64,000 bases of DNA from Thiomicrorhabdus sp. zzn3 (GTDB taxonomy: Bacteria > Pseudomonadota > Gammaproteobacteria > Thiomicrospirales > Thiomicrospiraceae), in assembly GCF_029767755.1 (NCBI RefSeq), contig NZ_JARUQS010000002.1, positions 310,808 to 374,807 of the forward strand. The letters run 5' to 3'. The notes beneath the pieces are model-generated. The model was not told the origin of the DNA. It made no database searches and saw only the letters and a program-made list of their open reading frames with translations. A program made the translations under genes and the position numbers. Shown one piece after another: positions 28,748-37,195 of this stretch (position 1 is the first letter of the stretch; the number at the start of each line of letters is the position of its first letter).

Positions 28748-30103
28748 ATGAAATACGATTATGATTTGATTGCAATAGGTGCCGGAAGTGGCGGTTTGTC
28801 AGTGGTTGAACGTGCTGCGGAGTACGGAAAAAAATGCGCTGTTGTAGAAGCGAAAAAACTCGGCGGTACCTGCGTCAATATTGGTTGTGTGCCTAAAAAA
28901 GTGATGTGGTTTGGTGCGCACATTGCCGAAGCGCTGCGTGATGCCCCGGATTTTGGGTTTGATGTCGATCAGAAAGGCTTTGACTGGGCGACATTGGTTG
29001 AAAAGCGTGAGCAGTATATCAGTAACATCAATACCTGGTACGGCGGTTACATGGCCGACAAGGGCGTCGATGTGCTTCAGGGCTGGGGCAGTTTTGTCGA
29101 CAATCATACGGTCGAGGTTGACGGCAAGCGTTACACGGCGGAAACCATTGTGATTGCGCCAGGCGGTACATCGACGATTCCTCAGGAAACGGAAAATGGT
29201 GATTTAGGGATTACCTCAGACGGCTTTTTCCAGCTTAAGGAACAACCAAAAAAGGTCGCGGTGATCGGCAGTGGTTATATCGCCGTTGAGCTGGCTGGGG
29301 TATTCCAGGCGTTGGGTACGGAAACCTCCTTGTTGAGCCGGAAAGATTTAGTGTTGCGAGGCTTTGACGACATGATCCGTGAAACCTTGACCGATGCCAT
29401 GATCACTTCAGGGATTCATAAAGAGTATCACTTCAAGGTCAAAAAGCTGATTAAAGCCGATGATGGTACGATTACGGTTGAAAGCGAGGACGGACAACAT
29501 TTGGAAGGCTTTGATCAAGTGGTTTGGGCCGTTGGCCGTCAGACTTTGATCGAACCGTTGAAATTGGAAAATGTCGGGCTTGAGGCCAACGGTTATGGAT
29601 TTATTGAGGTGGACGAATACCATAAAACCTCTGTCGATAACATCTATGCTATTGGCGATGTGACCGGTCAGCCCCAATTGACACCGGTAGCGATTCGCGC
29701 CGGGCGTTATTTGGCCGAGCGTTTGTATAACAATAAGCCAGAGCTTAAGCTGGATTTGAGTTCGGTGCCAACCGTGATCTTCTCGCATCCACCGGTGGGG
29801 ACGGTCGGTTTAGCAGAGCATGACGCGCGCAGCGAATATGGGCATGATAATGTCAAGGTCTATACTTCTACCTTTACTCCGATGCGTTACGCTTTTACCG
29901 AACATCAAATCAAAACCGCATTGAAATTGGTGGTGGCCGGTCCTGAAGAGAAGGTAGTGGGTATTCACATTGTCGGTGACGGGGCGGACGAAATGCTGCA
30001 AGGGTTTGCGGTTGCGGTGCAAATGGGAGCCACCAAAGCCGATCTGGATGCCACGATCGCCATTCACCCTTCCAGCTCGGAAGAGTTAGTGACCATGCGT
30101 TAA
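28748..30103 (+). CDS. gor: glutathione-disulfide reductase
   Basis: 451-residue FAD and pyridine-nucleotide disulfide reductase. The FAD motif is [20 protein letters not shown], and the redox disulfide [16 protein letters not shown] is characteristic of glutathione reductase. The catalytic HP pair appears in the C-terminal [14 protein letters not shown]. In the nucleotide-binding domain [13 protein letters not shown], the two arginines of [10 protein letters not shown] are spaced as in the NADPH-specific E. coli enzyme, so NADPH is the likely donor. It probably works with the upstream peroxiredoxin-glutaredoxin fusion. Confidence 0.94.
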   Translation: MKYDYDLIAIGAGSGGLSVVERAAEYGKKCAVVEAKKLGGTCVNIGCVPKKVMWFGAHIAEALRDAPDFGFDVDQKGFDWATLVEKREQYISNINTWYGGYMADKGVDVLQGWGSFVDNHTVEVDGKRYTAETIVIAPGGTSTIPQETENGDLGITSDGFFQLKEQPKKVAVIGSGYIAVELAGVFQALGTETSLLSRKDLVLRGFDDMIRETLTDAMITSGIHKEYHFKVKKLIKADDGTITVESEDGQHLEGFDQVVWAVGRQTLIEPLKLENVGLEANGYGFIEVDEYHKTSVDNIYAIGDVTGQPQLTPVAIRAGRYLAERLYNNKPELKLDLSSVPTVIFSHPPVGTVGLAEHDARSEYGHDNVKVYTSTFTPMRYAFTEHQIKTALKLVVAGPEEKVVGIHIVGDGADEMLQGFAVAVQMGATKADLDATIAIHPSSSEELVTMR

Positions 30104-30123
30104 TCGAATGGTTGGCTGTAAAT

Positions 30124-30151
30124 AAAAAAGGAGCCTTTTGGCTCCTTTTTT
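30124..30151. terminator. Bidirectional terminator between gor and the PilZ gene
   Basis: AAAAAAGGAGCC and GGCTCCTTTTTT form a perfect stem around TTTT, with A and T runs on both sides, between convergent genes. Confidence 0.9.
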
Positions 30152-30163
30152 ATTGAGAGTTAA

Positions 30164-30580
30164 TCAGTTTAAATGGGCTAACTTTGAGTAGGTTTCAGCA
30201 ATATGCTTCAGCATTTCCCGGTATTCAAAGGTGACTTTCTGTAACTTGGCGCCGACCTCATATTCCAGCTCTTTCTCGTCGAAGTGGCAGCGGACAATGG
30301 TAATCGGCAGGTCGAGCTGAACGATCTCCTCGTTTTGGGTGGAGTGACACTTAAGTGTGACTTCTTCTCCCATCTCGAGTTCGACCGCACTCAAAAAGGC
30401 GACCCCGCTTGCGGACACGTTAATTAGAGTGGTATAGATTTCATTATCATTTCGTCGGAGTACAGATGCTTTATGGACTGGAAAGCGCGGGGCGCCCCGT
30501 TTTTCCCGTTCTGCGATTTTAGATTCAGGCATGTCTTCCGTTACCGATTGTGCTTCAGCAAGTGCTGATGTTGTATACAT
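30164..30580 (-). CDS. PilZ domain protein
   Basis: 138 residues. The c-di-GMP-binding signature is complete: an RxxxR switch in KRGAPRFPV (~27-35) and an NxSxxG motif in NVSASGVAF. The rest is the usual PilZ beta barrel plus a C-terminal helix. It has no other domain and so acts as a single-domain effector. Partners are unknown. The gene is followed on the same strand by nothing before the terminator, and the upstream gene is a second PilZ protein. Confidence 0.85.
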   Translation of the reverse strand: MYTTSALAEAQSVTEDMPESKIAEREKRGAPRFPVHKASVLRRNDNEIYTTLINVSASGVAFLSAVELEMGEEVTLKCHSTQNEEIVQLDLPITIVRCHFDEKELEYEVGAKLQKVTFEYREMLKHIAETYSKLAHLN

Positions 30581-30639
30581 AGTACACCAAGATGTAATGA
30601 AAAAATTGGTAATTATTTGATCTGATTGTAGAAAAAATA

Positions 30640-30957
30640 TCAGGCCACTGCAAGGAGCTCATAAAGTTCCAAGTAGCTCTCGCTTGGAAAATCCAAACGA
30701 ACACCGATATGATTGCCTGAATGCCAGGAAATGCAGTGTTTGACCTCGGCCTTAAATTGAAAAGGCTTTAAAGTATTCTGGTTGGCAATATCGAAATGGA
30801 TTTCAATGCGTTTATCTTTTGGAAGCGGTTCATCAGAAATAAGTCCAATTCCATGTCTGGAAAAGTCTGTCATGATCGCATAGACGGTACGATTGTCGAA
30901 CAGCAATAGGGCCGGCCGGCTGGATGGGATGCGTTTTGCAAAACGTTTTTCGATCAT
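30640..30957 (-). CDS. second PilZ domain protein
   Basis: 105 residues. RFAKR gives the RxxxR switch at the very N-terminus, and DFSRHGIGL the DxSxxG motif. It is the minimal PilZ barrel without an extension. It lies 59 bp upstream of the other PilZ gene on the same strand and only distantly resembles it, so the two are probably not a recent tandem duplication. A GGGAGC ribosome site is present. Confidence 0.8.
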   Translation of the reverse strand: MIEKRFAKRIPSSRPALLLFDNRTVYAIMTDFSRHGIGLISDEPLPKDKRIEIHFDIANQNTLKPFQFKAEVKHCISWHSGNHIGVRLDFPSESYLELYELLAVA

Positions 30958-31157
30958 GGTAAGAAACTGCTCCCTATTTCGGTCATCGCTTTTAAGCTAT
31001 TATAGTCATAGAAAATGCAGTTTTGATAGGTTCTTAATCAATCATTTTTAGTGCGTATAAATGATTATTATCTGAAAGTGAATTCTTAGGGGATTTTTGG
31101 TCTAAAATTGATGGGATTGCGAATCGATGCCAATCAATAGGTGGAGTGATAAAAGTT

Positions 31158-31709
31158 ATGGCGATTAGAAGTTTTCAAGGGGTGTTTCCAGTTCTGCAAG
31201 ACGGGTGCTGGGTGGATCATGCGGCCGTGGTTATTGGGCGTTGTGTTTTGGGGGCGGATGTCAGCATCTGGCCGAATGCAACCCTGCGCGGTGATGTCAA
31301 TGACATTATGGTGGGTGACCGCTCCAATATTCAGGATGGCTGTGTTCTCCACACCACGCATGAAAGCGAAAAGTCAAAAGGGTCAAAATGCATTGTCGGT
31401 CAGGATGTAACCGTAGGCCATAATGTAGTCCTGCATGGCTGCATTATTGAAAATGAGTGCCTGATTGGGATGGGATCCGTCGTTTTGGATAATGCGGTGG
31501 TGCAAAAAAATGTATTGGTTGGGGCCAATAGTTTGGTGCCGCCAGGTAAGGTGCTTGAAAGTGGCCACCTTTATGTGGGCTCCCCGGTGAAAAAAGTGCG
31601 TCCGTTGACTGACGAAGAAATGGCGTTCTTTAAATATTCGGCGAAGCATTATGTGGATCTGAAAAATGAGTACCAGAATCACTATGACTATGTGGATGAA
31701 GAAGAGTAA
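31158..31709 (+). CDS. gamma-carbonic anhydrase family protein (YrdA/PaaY-like)
   Basis: About 183 residues of left-handed beta-helix built from hexapeptide repeats. Metal-ligand histidines of the gamma-class are in place: one in NIQDGCVLHTTH and two in VTVGHNVVLHGC. The family binds zinc or iron and some members hydrate CO2. Others have no measured activity. In a CO2-fixing bacterium a carbonic anhydrase role is plausible but not shown. The ATG at 31158 with GGAG upstream is preferred over an overlapping GTG at 31146. Confidence 0.85.
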   Translation: MAIRSFQGVFPVLQDGCWVDHAAVVIGRCVLGADVSIWPNATLRGDVNDIMVGDRSNIQDGCVLHTTHESEKSKGSKCIVGQDVTVGHNVVLHGCIIENECLIGMGSVVLDNAVVQKNVLVGANSLVPPGKVLESGHLYVGSPVKKVRPLTDEEMAFFKYSAKHYVDLKNEYQNHYDYVDEEE

Positions 31710-31740
31710 TCTGCTTGAATGATTTCGGGATTGGATGCAT

Positions 31741-31770
31741 AAAACCCAGCAGGCCTCCTGCTGGGTTTTT
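31741..31770. terminator. Bidirectional terminator between the carbonic anhydrase and aroE genes
   Basis: AAAACCCAGCAGG and CCTGCTGGGTTTT pair perfectly around CCT. It contains a near-copy (CAGGCCTC) of the iterated octamer. Confidence 0.88.
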
Positions 31771-31778
31771 TGATAGCG

Positions 31779-32624
31779 TTAGACGTTGCTTTCTAGCATC
31801 TGCTGACGAATCGTATCAATGACCGGCTGGGTTTCAGGGCGGACGCCGCGCCATAAGTAAAAGGCTTCAGCGGCTTGACCGACCAGCATGCCCAATCCAT
31901 CCATGACCTGGCAGTCGGGTTGAATGCGTTTCGCCCATTCCATAAATACGGTCGGTTCTTTGCCGTACATCATGTCATAGACCAGGCTGCTGGGGTGGAC
32001 TATCGCTTCTGAAACGGGCGGAAGTTTGCCGTCCAAACTGGCCGAAGTGCCGTTGATGATAATGTCAAAAGGGCCTTCGGGAATGTCCTCCCAGCCGCTC
32101 GCCGTCATCGGAATATCGCTGTCGAAACGGTCACTTAACACTTGTGCCCGTTTGGCGGTACGGTTGGCGATATGAACCCGTTTAGGCTGCTTGGCCAGTA
32201 GCGGCTCTAAAATTCCTTGAACGGCGCCGCCTGCGCCTAGGATCAGTACGTTTTGCTCTTTAAACGGCCGTGCGCCGTTAAGTTCGATGTCGTTCACCAG
32301 ACCGACGCCATCGGTATTGTCGCCAAAGGTCGTACCATCCTCGTTGAAGACGAAGGTGTTGACCGCATGGGCTGTCTGCGCTCTCGGAGAAAGGGTGTCG
32401 GCATATTCAAAGGCGTCGAGTTTGTATGGCACGGTGATATTGATGCCTTTATACCCACGGCGCTTCAAATCTTCAATCGCCCATTGAAAACTGGTTTCAT
32501 CGCTGTCGATCAGAATCGCTTCATAGCTGATGGCTTCGCCGGTCTGTTCCGCAAATAGACGGTGAATCAGTGGAGATTTTGAATGGGCGATGGGGTAACC
32601 CACCACAGCGTACAAATCAGTCAT
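31779..32624 (-). CDS. aroE: shikimate dehydrogenase
   Basis: Reduces 3-dehydroshikimate to shikimate with NADPH in the aromatic pathway. The 281 residues are normal. The substrate site PIAHSKSPLIHRLFAEQ, catalytic Lys-containing NITVPYKLDAFEY, the NTDGVGLVNDI block, the NADPH loop LILGAGGAVQGIL and the NRTAKRA basic patch are all visible. The next gene on the same strand upstream is hemB, after a 117-bp gap. Confidence 0.96.
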   Translation of the reverse strand: MTDLYAVVGYPIAHSKSPLIHRLFAEQTGEAISYEAILIDSDETSFQWAIEDLKRRGYKGINITVPYKLDAFEYADTLSPRAQTAHAVNTFVFNEDGTTFGDNTDGVGLVNDIELNGARPFKEQNVLILGAGGAVQGILEPLLAKQPKRVHIANRTAKRAQVLSDRFDSDIPMTASGWEDIPEGPFDIIINGTSASLDGKLPPVSEAIVHPSSLVYDMMYGKEPTVFMEWAKRIQPDCQVMDGLGMLVGQAAEAFYLWRGVRPETQPVIDTIRQQMLESNV

Positions 32625-32741
32625 AATTTCTCTCAGTGTAAAATTAAGTCAAGTATGGTGCGCTTCAGTGCAAAAGGTGCGTTTGGATTAAATAATGCCA
32701 AGTGACCGTTTTTGAACACAGAAGCATGCACATAATGGCCT

Positions 32742-33761
<1,020 letters not shown>

Positions 33762-33852
33762 TTATCAATTAGGTTTGGTCACGCCTGGAAAGCGTGCTTC
33801 AAAGTGGTTTGAATGATACTATTCATAGGCTTAAAAAGAAAGGATCGGCATA

Positions 33853-34302
33853 ATGGACGAACAGATGGAGTATGTTTTTTTTAGTGAGGCGTTAGCAGAC
33901 AAGTTTGTCGCCTACTGTAGTGGTTTCGGTGTTGGCTTTGAGGTGATCAGTGAAGAATTGCATCCTGGTGAACTCTCTTTCACGGTCCAGATGAAAGGTC
34001 AGTTGGATGATGAGACGATTGAGAAAATCGAAGATTACTACAACGATCTGTTTTTTGGAGAGCAAGCCGCGCAAATTGAAGGTAACGATGAGAACGGTGC
34101 TTTGGCCGATGCGTGCGGTGTTCAGGTGCAGCTTCAGTCGGGCGAATTCACTACGGTGGCCATTCATCCGGAAATTATGAATAAAATTCTGTCAGTTTTG
34201 ACGGTTGATGAGCTACAGAGCTTTTTAAGTCAGGTGGCGGAAGACATTGAGAATCCGAAGTCGGGACCCATTTGCAGAAGGGAAGATTTGCCGAGCTTGT
34301 GA
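33853..34302 (+). CDS. hypothetical acidic protein
   Basis: 149 residues with no family I can name and no signal peptide or membrane segment. It is acidic, with alternating strands and helices: YVFFSEALADKFVAYCSG, then a beta-rich middle, then a helical C-terminus VDELQSFLSQVAEDIENP. It ends with a conserved-looking PICRREDLPSL. AGGAT precedes the ATG. It is divergent from hemB and 295 bp upstream of soxC. Confidence 0.6.
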   Translation: MDEQMEYVFFSEALADKFVAYCSGFGVGFEVISEELHPGELSFTVQMKGQLDDETIEKIEDYYNDLFFGEQAAQIEGNDENGALADACGVQVQLQSGEFTTVAIHPEIMNKILSVLTVDELQSFLSQVAEDIENPKSGPICRREDLPSL

Positions 34303-34375
34303 TTGATGTGGAGTCGGCTTGAAAGGTCGTTTTGCGGCGGGGTTAAGCCCGGGTTATAAAGCCATAATTCCTTCC

Positions 34376-34400
34376 GGGGATAGAAAAAGGGCTTATCCCC
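34376..34400. other. Hairpin upstream of soxC
   Basis: GGGGATA and TATCCCC pair around an 11-nt loop, followed by an A7 run on the plus strand. No T tract follows on the plus strand, so it is not a clear terminator. It lies 74 nt after the hypothetical gene stop. Confidence 0.35.
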
Positions 34401-34430
34401 ATAAAAAAATTATATAAGCGAATTCTAATT

Positions 34431-34469
34431 TTTGTTAGGCATTTGCTTGAAGTATGAGGCCTTAACAAA
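34431..34469. promoter_or_regulatory. Long inverted repeat upstream of soxC
   Basis: TTTGTTAGGC and GCCTTAACAAA pair with one bulged base around an 18-nt loop, about 130-170 nt before the soxC start. It may be an operator or a leader hairpin. AT-rich ACGCTATATATAAAT lies between it and the gene and could hold a -10 element. Confidence 0.4.
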
Positions 34470-34597
34470 TATCATTACTGGTCAGCAAAAAATGTATTGC
34501 TCGGAGTTTTGCCGACATACACGCTATATATAAATAAATTAAACTCTTGAATCTGGGGTGTTGTTGCCAAGCAACAAGATCAATCAAGGAGCATTAA

Positions 34598-35959
34598 ATG
34601 ACAGATCAAATCGTAGAAAAGGTTGCGGTTCAGACTGAAGAAAGTCGCAATCAAGGTCGTCGTGCCTTCCTAAAAGGTACTGCGGCTGTAGCTGGTGGTG
34701 TAATGTTCACCAAAGCAGCTAGCGCAGCGGAAGGTGCGGGATATGACCCTAAAAAAGCCGTAGCCCCTTACGCTGGTAAAGAAGAAATTACTGAAGTACT
34801 TCAAGATGGTGCTGCACGTAAATCACTTGGTTTTGGTGTTCGTAAATACCCATACGGTATGCCTTCTCCATATGAGAAAGAAGTTCAGCGTCGTACACTT
34901 GAGTGGTTGACTCCAGATTCTATGGCGTCTATCACAATGACTCCACTGCAAAGCTTGCACGGGATCATCACTCCAAACGGTCTTCACTTTGAGCGTTTCC
35001 ACGGTGGTGTACCAACAATCAACCCAGATGATCACCGTTTAGTGATTCACGGTCTGGTAGAGCGCCCATTGATCTTCACTATGGATGATCTTAAGCGTTT
35101 CCCATCTGTTTCACGTATTCACTTCGTAGAGTGTCCTGCTAACGGTGCGATGGAGTGGAAAGGGGTTCAGTTGAACTCTGTTCAGTGGACTCACGGTATG
35201 ATGTCTTGTGTTGAATACACGGGTGTTCGTCTATCTGACCTATTGAAAGAAGCGGGGATCAAACCTGAAGGTAAGTGGATTATTCCTGAAGGCGCGGATG
35301 CAGCTGGTTTGACTCGTTCTATCCCGCTTGAAATCGCCATGGATGACTGTTTCGTTGCTTACGCTCAGAACGGTGAAGCACTTCGTCGTGAGCAAGGTTA
35401 CCCAATTCGTTTGGTTGTTCCAGGATGTGAAGCGAACATGTGGGTTAAATACCTACGTCGTATCCAGGTTCACGATGTACCTGCACAGCACCGTGAAGAG
35501 ACTTCTAAGTACACTGAGCTTATGCCTGATGGGACAGCGCAGCGTTTCTCATGGTACATGGAACCAAACTCAGTAATTACTTACCCATCTCCTGACTTCA
35601 AAATGCAAGGTCCAGGTAAATACTTCGTACGTGGTCTAGCTTGGTCTGGTCGCGGTAAAGTTGCACACGTTGATGTTTCTTTCGACGGTGGTAAGAACTG
35701 GAAAGAAGCGCACTTTACTTCTCCTGTTTTGGATAAAGCATGGACTCGCTTTGAAGTTGAATGGGATTGGGATGGTTCAGAAGCGTTCTTGATGAGCCGT
35801 GTTACAGATGAAACTGGTTACGTTCAGCCGCCAATGCCGCAAATGCGTCAACTAGAAGGTACAAACAACGTTTACCACCGTACCGCAATGGTTACATGGC
35901 GTGTACATGCATGGGAAGACGGCAAAAACGGAGGCATGATTGAAAATGTTCAGTACTAA
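34598..35959 (+). CDS. soxC: sulfane dehydrogenase molybdoprotein SoxC
   Basis: Molybdenum-cofactor subunit of SoxCD, which oxidises the sulfane sulfur bound to SoxY in the periplasm. 453 residues. A twin-arginine signal (GRRAFLKGTAAVAGG, cleaved near ASA) shows Tat export. The sulfite-oxidase fold has the molybdenum-ligand Cys in FVECPANGAMEW and the HGIITPNGLHFERFH block typical of SoxC rather than of plain sulfite oxidases. Strong AAGGAG site. The codon use (CGT, GGT, AAC) is more biased than in the neighbours, suggesting high expression. The gene overlaps soxD. Confidence 0.95.
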   Translation: MTDQIVEKVAVQTEESRNQGRRAFLKGTAAVAGGVMFTKAASAAEGAGYDPKKAVAPYAGKEEITEVLQDGAARKSLGFGVRKYPYGMPSPYEKEVQRRTLEWLTPDSMASITMTPLQSLHGIITPNGLHFERFHGGVPTINPDDHRLVIHGLVERPLIFTMDDLKRFPSVSRIHFVECPANGAMEWKGVQLNSVQWTHGMMSCVEYTGVRLSDLLKEAGIKPEGKWIIPEGADAAGLTRSIPLEIAMDDCFVAYAQNGEALRREQGYPIRLVVPGCEANMWVKYLRRIQVHDVPAQHREETSKYTELMPDGTAQRFSWYMEPNSVITYPSPDFKMQGPGKYFVRGLAWSGRGKVAHVDVSFDGGKNWKEAHFTSPVLDKAWTRFEVEWDWDGSEAFLMSRVTDETGYVQPPMPQMRQLEGTNNVYHRTAMVTWRVHAWEDGKNGGMIENVQY

Positions 35960-37007
35960 GAAAACATTGGTTGCAGCAACAGTTGCAACACTATTTGCCG
36001 GCTCAGCAAATGCAATGAGCGGTAGCTCAGACGGTAGCGCCGGTGAGAAAATCAACGGTAAGTACGCTGCTAACTACGCTGAGATTATTCGTGAAGCAGA
36101 TGGTAAATACCTAGACGCTAAAGTTATCGAAGCCATTTTAGGTAAAGATGCTGCTCACGGGCGTGACGGTTTGGAAGGAAAACTAGATCCTGCTAACCCA
36201 TACTCCTTTGAAGTAGATGACAGCATCGATGGTGGTAACCACGGTAACGCTCAATGTAAAGTTCCTGCAGCTTTCGTTGAAGTACATGACAGTGTTGCTA
36301 AAAACTACTACAACGACAACTTCACGGCTTATGGTTTCGGTACGCCAATCGCTGAAGATGCGTTGAAAGTATGGAACATCGTTGTTGACGGTGACGGTAA
36401 AGGGCTTCCTGATCCATCAGTTGGTATGACTGTTGAAGAAGGTGGTAAGTTGTACGTTCAATACTGTGGTATGTGTCACGGTGAATTCGGTGAAGGTGCA
36501 AAAGGTTACCTACCTCTAGCGGTTGATGAAACACTGGTAACGTCTTCTTTCGACGATCCAGCGCCGATGAAGACCGTTGGTAACTACTGGCCTTACGCGG
36601 TAACTCTGTTCGACTACATCCGTCGTACAATGCCTTTCTGGACACCAAATGCACCATTTATCGGCGATGCTGGTTACATGGGTATGGTTGGTTACATCCT
36701 ACAATCTAACTACGTTAAGATTGACGATGAAGGTAATGAACTTGAAGATGACACTTTCTTCAACTCTGAACTGTTGATGAAAATGAACAAGTACATGAAA
36801 AACCAGGGTAACTACTTCTGTGACCACCGTCCAGTTATCCACAATGAGCGCTGCATGAGCAACTGTCCTGACTATATGGTTGGTGATGGTAAAGGTGATA
36901 TCCATAACTATCGTCAAGCTCGTCGCCTACCTGACGGAACTCCTCAGTACAACGTTCCACAACGTTTGCATGAAGATCCACCAGGTGTTGGTCACGCTGG
37001 TATGTAA
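35946..37007 (+). CDS. soxD: cytochrome c subunit SoxD, apparently mono-haem
   Basis: Electron-accepting partner of SoxC. About 353 residues with signal peptide FAGSANA. One haem c site, CGMCH, lies near residue 173 with a likely axial Met in RRTMPFW. The C-terminus has four other cysteines in FCDHRPVIHNERCMSNCPDYM-type context, but none forms CxxCH, whereas Paracoccus SoxD is di-haem. I chose the ATG at 35946, 11 nt after GGAGG. A TTG two codons earlier is possible. The 14-bp overlap with soxC indicates coupled translation. Confidence 0.9.
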   Translation: MFSTKKTLVAATVATLFAGSANAMSGSSDGSAGEKINGKYAANYAEIIREADGKYLDAKVIEAILGKDAAHGRDGLEGKLDPANPYSFEVDDSIDGGNHGNAQCKVPAAFVEVHDSVAKNYYNDNFTAYGFGTPIAEDALKVWNIVVDGDGKGLPDPSVGMTVEEGGKLYVQYCGMCHGEFGEGAKGYLPLAVDETLVTSSFDDPAPMKTVGNYWPYAVTLFDYIRRTMPFWTPNAPFIGDAGYMGMVGYILQSNYVKIDDEGNELEDDTFFNSELLMKMNKYMKNQGNYFCDHRPVIHNERCMSNCPDYMVGDGKGDIHNYRQARRLPDGTPQYNVPQRLHEDPPGVGHAGM

Positions 37008-37033
37008 TCAACGATTTAGCGTTTGATTCAAAT

Positions 37034-37063
37034 AAAAAAACCCGCTAAAAAGCGGGTTTTTTT
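37034..37063. terminator. Terminator after soxCD
   Basis: AAAAAAACCCGCT and AGCGGGTTTTTTT pair perfectly around AAAA, 27 nt after the soxD stop. Confidence 0.92.
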
Positions 37064-37195
37064 ATATCCGAAATTTTCTTTCGTTCGATCGGCAGAGTTT
37101 CATGCCGATTTCAATTTTCGTTGCCTTGCTTAACACCGTCTGGTGAAGAATTTCTGTGTTAAGATTCTTATTTCTTTACCCATTTCCATAGCAAA

